Source of the DNA: Pelomonas candidula
GTDB taxonomy: Bacteria; Pseudomonadota; Gammaproteobacteria; Burkholderiales; Burkholderiaceae_C
Assembly: GCF_043555985.1 (NCBI RefSeq)
Contig: NZ_JBIGIC010000003.1
Span: forward strand, 310,001 to 374,000
Length of the DNA stretch: 64,000 bases
Direction of reading: 5' to 3'
Shown here: positions 59,578 through 64,000 of the stretch, in pieces
Layout of the letters: the number at the start of each line of letters is the position of its first letter
How positions within the stretch are numbered: the stretch's first letter is position 1
Notes under the pieces: generated by a model
What the model was told of the DNA's origin: nothing
Database searches by the model: none
What the model saw: only the letters and a program-made list of their open reading frames with translations
Translations under genes and position numbers: made by a program

Positions 59578-60287
59578 GACAGCGCCAGCCAGGACAGCAC
59601 GGCCAGCGGTGCCGTGTCGGCTCGCAGCACGCGGGGCCCCAGCGAGACGGCCGAGAAGCCGCGCGCACGCGCAGCGTCCTCTTCGGCGTCGCTCAAGCCA
59701 CCTTCGGGACCGCTGAGGAACAGCGCGCGTCGCTGCGGGAACGCCGCCAACGGCGACGCCGCCCGCGGGCTCAGCAGCCCGCGCCATTCGTCGTCGACGG
59801 GCGCCGGCAACGCCGCCAGCCAGGCCGCCAGCAGCAGCACCGGCTCGACGCGCAGCGGCACCGTGCGTCCGCTCTGCTCGGCCGCCGCGATGGCAACGCC
59901 CTGCCAGTGCGAGCGCTTCTTGTCGGCACGCTCGCCCGACAGGCGCAGCACCGATCGTTCGCCCACCAGCGGCTGCAGCGCCGCGGCGCCCAGCTCGGTG
60001 GCCTTCTCGACGAGAAAGTCCATGCGGTCGTTGGCCGGCATGACGACGGCCAGCGTCACCGCACGTGAAAGTTCACGTTGAGGCTGTTCGGCCGCGAGCA
60101 GATCCACCCGCACCTCGCTGCGCCCCATCGCCGTGACCTCGGCCTGCCATTCGGGGCCGCTGCCGTCGAACAGCGTCAGCTCGTCGCCCGGCTGCAGCCG
60201 CAGCACCTGCACATGGCGCGCAGCTCCCGCCGGCAAAGAAATCTCGCCAGGCTGGACCAACGGGGTGTCAACAAAGAATCGAGGCAA
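59574..60287 (-). CDS. rsmE: 16S rRNA m3U1498 methyltransferase
   Basis: 237 residues, SPOUT family. The N-terminal PUA-like domain starts MPRFFVDTPL. The knotted domain shows DFLVEKATELGAAALQPL, AIAAAEQSGRTVPLR, LSGPEGGLSDAE and LGPRVLRADTAPLAVL, all classical RsmE. It methylates U1498 of 16S rRNA. Translationally coupled to the downstream MFS gene. Confidence 0.95.
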   Translation of the reverse strand: MPRFFVDTPLVQPGEISLPAGAARHVQVLRLQPGDELTLFDGSGPEWQAEVTAMGRSEVRVDLLAAEQPQRELSRAVTLAVVMPANDRMDFLVEKATELGAAALQPLVGERSVLRLSGERADKKRSHWQGVAIAAAEQSGRTVPLRVEPVLLLAAWLAALPAPVDDEWRGLLSPRAASPLAAFPQRRALFLSGPEGGLSDAEEDAARARGFSAVSLGPRVLRADTAPLAVLSWLALS

Positions 60288-60299
60288 GGCCGTAGTGCC

Positions 60300-60440
60300 T
60301 TTTTCGGGCCGAGCGCCGGGCTGCTCCCAAGCAGGCCCGTCTGGCGATGTGCGAGCGGGGCACGCCCCGCGAGCATCGTCGTCCCCTCGGGGGATCGGTC
60401 AGGCCTGCCCGCGTTCAGCGGCGCAGGACTGGACGAGGGG
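60300..60440 (-). repeat. palindromic intergenic repeat, copy E
   Basis: Fills the gap between the rsmE start and the upstream zinc-knuckle gene. Order as copy A: gggccgagcgccgggctgctcccaagc, hairpin GCGATGtGCGAGCGGGGC/GCCCCGCGAGCATCG (about 60344-60378), CCCCTCGGGGG core and gacgagggg. It lies immediately upstream of rsmE, where a promoter or leader would be. Confidence 0.7.
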
Positions 60441-60444
60441 TCAA

Positions 60445-60681
60445 CTATTTAGCGGCGATCTGCGCGTCCAGCTCCTTGCAGGACGGCGAGCACACGGGCT
60501 GGGATTTGCCGAGCAGCTTCTTGGACTTCAGCATCGCGCGGGGGCGATGCTTGCCGCAGAGGAAGCACGACATCGTTGCTGCGCCGAAAGAGGAGGTCGC
60601 CGCGAAGGGCGAGCCCGGGGCTTTGGAGCGGTAGCGCAGACCATCCGCTTCGATGGTGGTCTTGGTGGTTTCTTTGGCCAC
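60445..60681 (-). CDS. small zinc-knuckle-like conserved protein
   Basis: 78 residues. Two CxxC-type pairs, CFLCGKHRPRAML and VCSPSCKELDAQ, look like a treble-clef or zinc ribbon. The N-terminal 35 residues are basic and Thr/Lys-rich. Proteins with the MSCFLCGKHRPR motif are common in Burkholderiales, with unknown function; RNA or DNA binding is plausible. Confidence 0.72.
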   Translation of the reverse strand: MAKETTKTTIEADGLRYRSKAPGSPFAATSSFGAATMSCFLCGKHRPRAMLKSKKLLGKSQPVCSPSCKELDAQIAAK

Positions 60682-60774
60682 GCTGGTCCTGTCGAAGAGT
60701 TGTAAGAGGTAGCGCCAGACAGGCGCACGGGCCCTGTATTTTCCACCATGTCGGAAAGACCCGGCCTAGGGCTT

Positions 60775-61533
60775 TCAACACCCCTTGAAATGAGCCGGCC
60801 TTTTTGCCGCCCAGGCGGCCTGTCCTTCGAGCAAATCCTGCGAGTCGCGCGCTCTCAGGATGTCGGCCGCAAGCTGCTGCTCATCGACCCGCCCCGCGGC
60901 GATGGCGTTCAGGTGCTGCTTCATCGGCAGCAATGACAGCGGTGCCATGGCCAGCAGTTCGGTCGTCAGCGCCGCGAGCGCGGCGTCCAGCGTGTCGACG
61001 TCGGGCAGCAGCTGGTCCAGATAGCCCCGGGCCAGCAGCGCCGCCGCGTCCAGCGTGCGGCCTGCCAGCAGCACCTGCTTGGCCGTCGCGAGCCCCAGCC
61101 GCTCGACGAAGCGGCGCAACCCGCCGGCGTAGAAATGCAGGCCCACACGCGCCGCCGGGATGAACAGCTCCACGGCCGGCGCGCCCAGGCGGAAGTCGCA
61201 GGCCAGCGCCAGGTCGGCCGCGCCGCCGTAGACACCGCCGTGCAGCCGCGCCACGGTGATGGGCCGGGCCGCCTCCAGCGCATCAGCCAGTTCGCCGAAG
61301 CGCGCGCCGGCGTCCACGGCAACCAGTGCGCCCAGGTCGAAGCCGCTGCAGAAATGCCGCCCCTCGCCAGCCAGCACCAGCACACGCACGGCGTCGTTCG
61401 CATTCACGTCTGCGATGAAGCCGCGCAGCGTGGCGAGGTCGTCCACCGTCAGGCGGTTGGCCTGGCGCGGCCGGCGCAGCGTGATGCGGGCGACACCGGC
61501 GGCCACCTCCAGCGATGGAGCGTAGCCGCTCAC
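60775..61533 (-). CDS. enoyl-CoA hydratase/isomerase family protein lacking catalytic glutamates
   Basis: 252 residues, crotonase fold. The oxyanion-hole segments HFCSGFDLGAL and HGGVYGGAADLALACDFRLG are present. The two hydratase glutamates are not: the GGG-x-E position reads GGAADL, and the PE motif of the second reads IPAARVGLHF. It may act as a decarboxylase or isomerase, or simply bind acyl-CoA. The stop-to-start overlap (ATGA) with the upstream gene at 61530 links it to that unknown protein. Confidence 0.85.
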   Translation of the reverse strand: MSGYAPSLEVAAGVARITLRRPRQANRLTVDDLATLRGFIADVNANDAVRVLVLAGEGRHFCSGFDLGALVAVDAGARFGELADALEAARPITVARLHGGVYGGAADLALACDFRLGAPAVELFIPAARVGLHFYAGGLRRFVERLGLATAKQVLLAGRTLDAAALLARGYLDQLLPDVDTLDAALAALTTELLAMAPLSLLPMKQHLNAIAAGRVDEQQLAADILRARDSQDLLEGQAAWAAKRPAHFKGC

Positions 61534-62243
61534 GCGCGCCGCCTCGCCACGCGGTTGTGCCAGGCGTAGCCGTCGTTCAGCCGAGCGAAGGTCGCACCCC
61601 GCTCCGCCTCGGCCAACTCACGCAGCGCCTGGGACTGGGTGGGGCGCAGCCGGGCATCCTGATGCAGCACGATCTCGGCGATCAGCGCCCAGTCCACCGC
61701 CAGTTCGGCCGGCCACAGCAGAGCGTCGGGCGGCAGCTGGGCCTGCAACTGATGCAGCGCGCCGAAAGCCGTCTCCGCGGCGACCAGGGCGGCCAGCTCC
61801 GGCCAGCGCCCCAGCAGCGGCGCGTCCAGCCGTTGCGGCGACCACAGCGCGCACAGCCACTGCGGCGCGTGGTTCTCGACGACGGGGCCGCGGGTCGCCT
61901 GCACGACTTCGGCGCTCGCGCCACGTACGCGCCGCACCAGCGCCGTCCAGGAGTTCGGCTGCCACCCGGCCAGCAGCCGCGCATCCCCCTGGGCCGGCCG
62001 CGCCGGCAGTTGCACCTGGGGGATGTCGTTGAGCGGCGGCGGCGGGGGCACCTGGGGCAGCTCGATGTCCTCGACGTCCTGCATCGCGTAGCCGCGCGCC
62101 TGCAGGCGGGCCTTCTTGACCTCGTCCAGCGTTGCGCGGCCGGCGGCCAGCAGCCGGCCCACGTCCAGATCCAGCGGCGCCGGCGCGGGCGCTCGCCAGC
62201 CGTCGAGGACATGCGCGGGATCGAAGTCGTCAGGGGTGGACAT
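61530..62243 (-). CDS. conserved protein of unknown function
   Basis: 237 residues, soluble, Leu/Ala/Pro-rich. The first 75 residues are acidic with LDLDVGRLLAAGRATLDEVK, followed by a Pro-rich hinge (PQVPPPPPLNDIPQVQLP). A helical C-terminal half contains WLCALWSPQRLDAPLL and AVDWALIAEIVLHQDARL. No known domain is recognised. It starts the two-gene operon with the crotonase-like protein and is divergent from the phosphatase gene. Confidence 0.7.
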   Translation of the reverse strand: MSTPDDFDPAHVLDGWRAPAPAPLDLDVGRLLAAGRATLDEVKKARLQARGYAMQDVEDIELPQVPPPPPLNDIPQVQLPARPAQGDARLLAGWQPNSWTALVRRVRGASAEVVQATRGPVVENHAPQWLCALWSPQRLDAPLLGRWPELAALVAAETAFGALHQLQAQLPPDALLWPAELAVDWALIAEIVLHQDARLRPTQSQALRELAEAERGATFARLNDGYAWHNRVARRRA

Positions 62244-62313
62244 GCCGGTGCGGAGTTACGCGATTGTGACGACGACGTAAGCTCGCCCCCTTGCCTCCGC
62301 CCCCCTAATCACC

Positions 62314-63972
62314 ATGCCGATGTTCACCCGCCGCCACCTGCTGGGCCTGGCCCTGGCTGCCGCCCTCTCTGCCTGCTCGACGACACCGCCGCCCGCAGCC
62401 GCACCCCAGCCGCCTCGGCCCAAGCTCATCGTCCTCGTCGCCATCGACGGTCTGCCGATCCGCCAGGTGACCGGCTACCGCGACCAGCTCGCACCGGACG
62501 GCTTCGCCCGCTTCCTGGATCACGGCCGCTGGTTCTCCGACGCGCACTACGAGCACGGCCACACGGTCACGGCGGCTGGCCACTCGATCATGCTGAGCGG
62601 CGCCTACCCGCAGCGCAGCGGCATCATCAGCAACGAGTGGCGCGACCCGGCCACCGGCGCGCCGGTCTACAACACCGGCGACGCGGACTACACCTACCTC
62701 GACAACCCGACGAAACCGCTGTCAGGCACCAGCCCGCGCAACCTCAAGGTCGAGACGCTGGGCGACGTGCTGCGCACGCGCTCGCCGGCATCCAAGGTCA
62801 TCGGCATCTCCGGCAAGGACCGCGGCGCCATCCTGCCGGCCGGCCACAAGGGCACCGCCTACATGTACATGGGCGAGACCGGGCAGTTCTCGTCCAGCAC
62901 CTACTACATGGCCGCGCTGCCGCAGTGGGTCAAGGACTTCAACGCCGCCAAGCCCGCCGACGCCTTCTTCAAGAAGACCTGGGCGCCGCTGTTGCCCGAA
63001 TCTGCCTACGCCCGCTCGGCGCCGGACGGCCAGCCCTGGTACCTCGCCAGCGGCAACGGCAACCGCCTGCCCGCCATCGTCGGCGACAAGATGGACGCGC
63101 CCACGCCGCGCTTCTACGAAAACCTGCTGGCCTCGCCGTTCGGCGACGAGCTGACGCTGGCCTTCGCCCGCGCCGCCGTAAAGAACGAACAGCTGGGCCA
63201 GCGCGGCGTGCAAGACATCCTGTCGGTGAGCCTGTCCAGCCACGACTACGTCAACCACGCCTTCGGCCCCGAGTCGCGGCTGTCGCACGACCACCTGTTG
63301 CACCTGGACCGCCATCTGCAGGCCTTCTTCCAGTTCCTCGACCAGGAAGTGGGCGCCGGCAATTACGTGCTGGCACTGACGGCCGACCATGGCTTCACCG
63401 ACTCGCCGGAGTGGTCCGCCAGCAAGGGCCTCGATGCCGGCCGGTTCGCCTCGGCGCCGTCGCTGGCCATCGTCAACACCGCGCTGGCCGCCAGGTTCGG
63501 CGTCGACAAGCTGGCCTGGGGCTTCTCCGCCGCCGGCCTGCTGCTCAACGAGCAGCTCGCCGCCGAGAAGGGCCTGAACTTCGCCGACGTGCAGGCAGCG
63601 GCCCGCGAGGAGCTGCTGAAGCTGCCGGGCGTGGCCGCCGTCTTCACGCGCGAGCAACTGCTGGGCAACGACACGACGACGCCCTACCTGGAGGCCATGC
63701 GCAAGTCCTTCGACCCGACGCGCGCCGCCCAGCTGCAGATCGTGCTGAAACCTAACTGGATTCAAAGCTACCGCCCCACCGGCAGCAGCCACGGCAGCCC
63801 CTACGAAGTCGACAACCACGTGCCCTTGTTGTTCTGGGGTCCGGGCTATGTCGGCCAGGGCGAAGTGAAGACGCGCGTGCAGATGGCCGACCTCGCGCCC
63901 ACGCTCGCCGGCATCGCCGGGCTGCCCGCGCCCGCGCAGGCGCAGGGCAAGGATCTCCAGCTCAGGCCCTGA
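62314..63972 (+). CDS. exported alkaline phosphatase/phosphodiesterase lipoprotein (Thr nucleophile)
   Basis: 552 residues. RRHLLGLALA leader with lipobox ALSACSTT (Cys about 21), then an alkaline-phosphatase-superfamily fold. Metal site 1 is in VLVAIDGLPIRQ. The nucleophile Thr is in HTVTAAGHSIMLSGAYPQRS (PafA/NPP-like), and further metal ligands lie in SLSSHDYVNHAFGPES and LTADHGFTDSPEW. PafA-type enzymes hydrolyse phosphomonoesters in the periplasm, and NPP types hydrolyse diesters. A late LLFWGPGYVG and LAPTLAGIAGLP close the fold. The last 28 bases after the stop are non-coding. Confidence 0.9.
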   Translation: MPMFTRRHLLGLALAAALSACSTTPPPAAAPQPPRPKLIVLVAIDGLPIRQVTGYRDQLAPDGFARFLDHGRWFSDAHYEHGHTVTAAGHSIMLSGAYPQRSGIISNEWRDPATGAPVYNTGDADYTYLDNPTKPLSGTSPRNLKVETLGDVLRTRSPASKVIGISGKDRGAILPAGHKGTAYMYMGETGQFSSSTYYMAALPQWVKDFNAAKPADAFFKKTWAPLLPESAYARSAPDGQPWYLASGNGNRLPAIVGDKMDAPTPRFYENLLASPFGDELTLAFARAAVKNEQLGQRGVQDILSVSLSSHDYVNHAFGPESRLSHDHLLHLDRHLQAFFQFLDQEVGAGNYVLALTADHGFTDSPEWSASKGLDAGRFASAPSLAIVNTALAARFGVDKLAWGFSAAGLLLNEQLAAEKGLNFADVQAAAREELLKLPGVAAVFTREQLLGNDTTTPYLEAMRKSFDPTRAAQLQIVLKPNWIQSYRPTGSSHGSPYEVDNHVPLLFWGPGYVGQGEVKTRVQMADLAPTLAGIAGLPAPAQAQGKDLQLRP

Positions 63973-64000
63973 GCAGCAGTTCCGTCGCCGATTCGCCCCA

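Overview
The window is high-GC, densely coded DNA from a betaproteobacterium of the Burkholderiales, most like the Roseateles/Mitsuaria/Pelomonas group. This placement is inferred from gene content and order: lptA-lptB-rpoN, argS-SPOR-dsbA, a second infA next to a cold-shock gene, a DUF3348-DUF802-OmpA-DUF2894 cluster, DmeF, and repeats of the kind common in that order. About 72 protein genes are supported. I see no tRNA, rRNA, CRISPR array, transposase or phage gene. Several starts are GTG or TTG, and many neighbours overlap by 4 bp (ATGA, GTGA, TTGA), so many operons look translationally coupled.

Layout. 0-6.3 kb: the end of an ABC-2 permease, a PA14-type exported protein, a GST/NTF2-like pair, a peroxiredoxin-amidase-monooxygenase operon and an orphan SUKH (SMI1/KNR4) gene. 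6.3-8.3 kb: a minimal bufferin RiPP operon on the minus strand, bufA (6-Cys precursor), bufB (DUF692 oxidase) and bufC (DUF2063 partner), with a possible ECF-sigma promoter. 8.5-13.2 kb: a cell-wall recycling operon, murQ, AmpG-like permease, NagX-like acyltransferase and a DigH-like lipoprotein. 13.2-18.9 kb: a LysR/sbtA divergent pair, a second AmpG-like permease and an S9 peptidase. 19.0-23.8 kb: an AraC regulator and secreted pectate lyases of PL1 and PL9 type, with an unknown exported protein between them. 24-32 kb: small metabolic and stress genes (cspA, second infA, PAQR/hemolysin III, CMD/DUF1348/PNPOx trio, threonine aldolase-like enzyme, dmeF).

32.5-37.1 kb holds the most interesting system: four overlapping genes encoding a DUF3348 protein, an 890-residue MotA/ExbB-like channel with a roughly 690-residue coiled-coil tail (DUF802), a MotB/ZorB-like OmpA protein with the membrane Asp in place, and a DUF2894 protein. 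It looks like a complete ion-driven 5:2-type motor with uncharacterised partners, built like the ZorAB core of Zorya but without Zorya effectors. 37.4-39.1 kb: a PL3 pectate lyase coupled to another unknown exported helical protein. The 12-bp perfect palindrome GACAACGTTGTC lies 66 bp upstream of this lyase and 69 bp upstream of the 15.5-kb permease, suggesting one LacI-type regulon.

39-46 kb: a GST, an AmiD-like lipoprotein amidase and a Dpp/Opp-type ABC transporter operon. The operon is interrupted by a lower-GC orphan membrane gene and by a 552-bp palindromic MITE-like element with perfect 29-bp terminal inverted repeats. 46-64 kb: small envelope proteins, a Ser/Thr kinase fused to a cyclic-nucleotide-binding-like domain, argS-SPOR-dsbA-dsbA, lptA-lptB-rpoN, a THUMP-type rRNA methyltransferase, rsmE with an MFS exporter, an enoyl-CoA hydratase-like protein lacking its glutamates and a Thr-nucleophile phosphatase. 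A short palindromic repeat family of about 60-200 bp appears at eight sites. At two of them it is translated as the N-terminus of a transporter protein.
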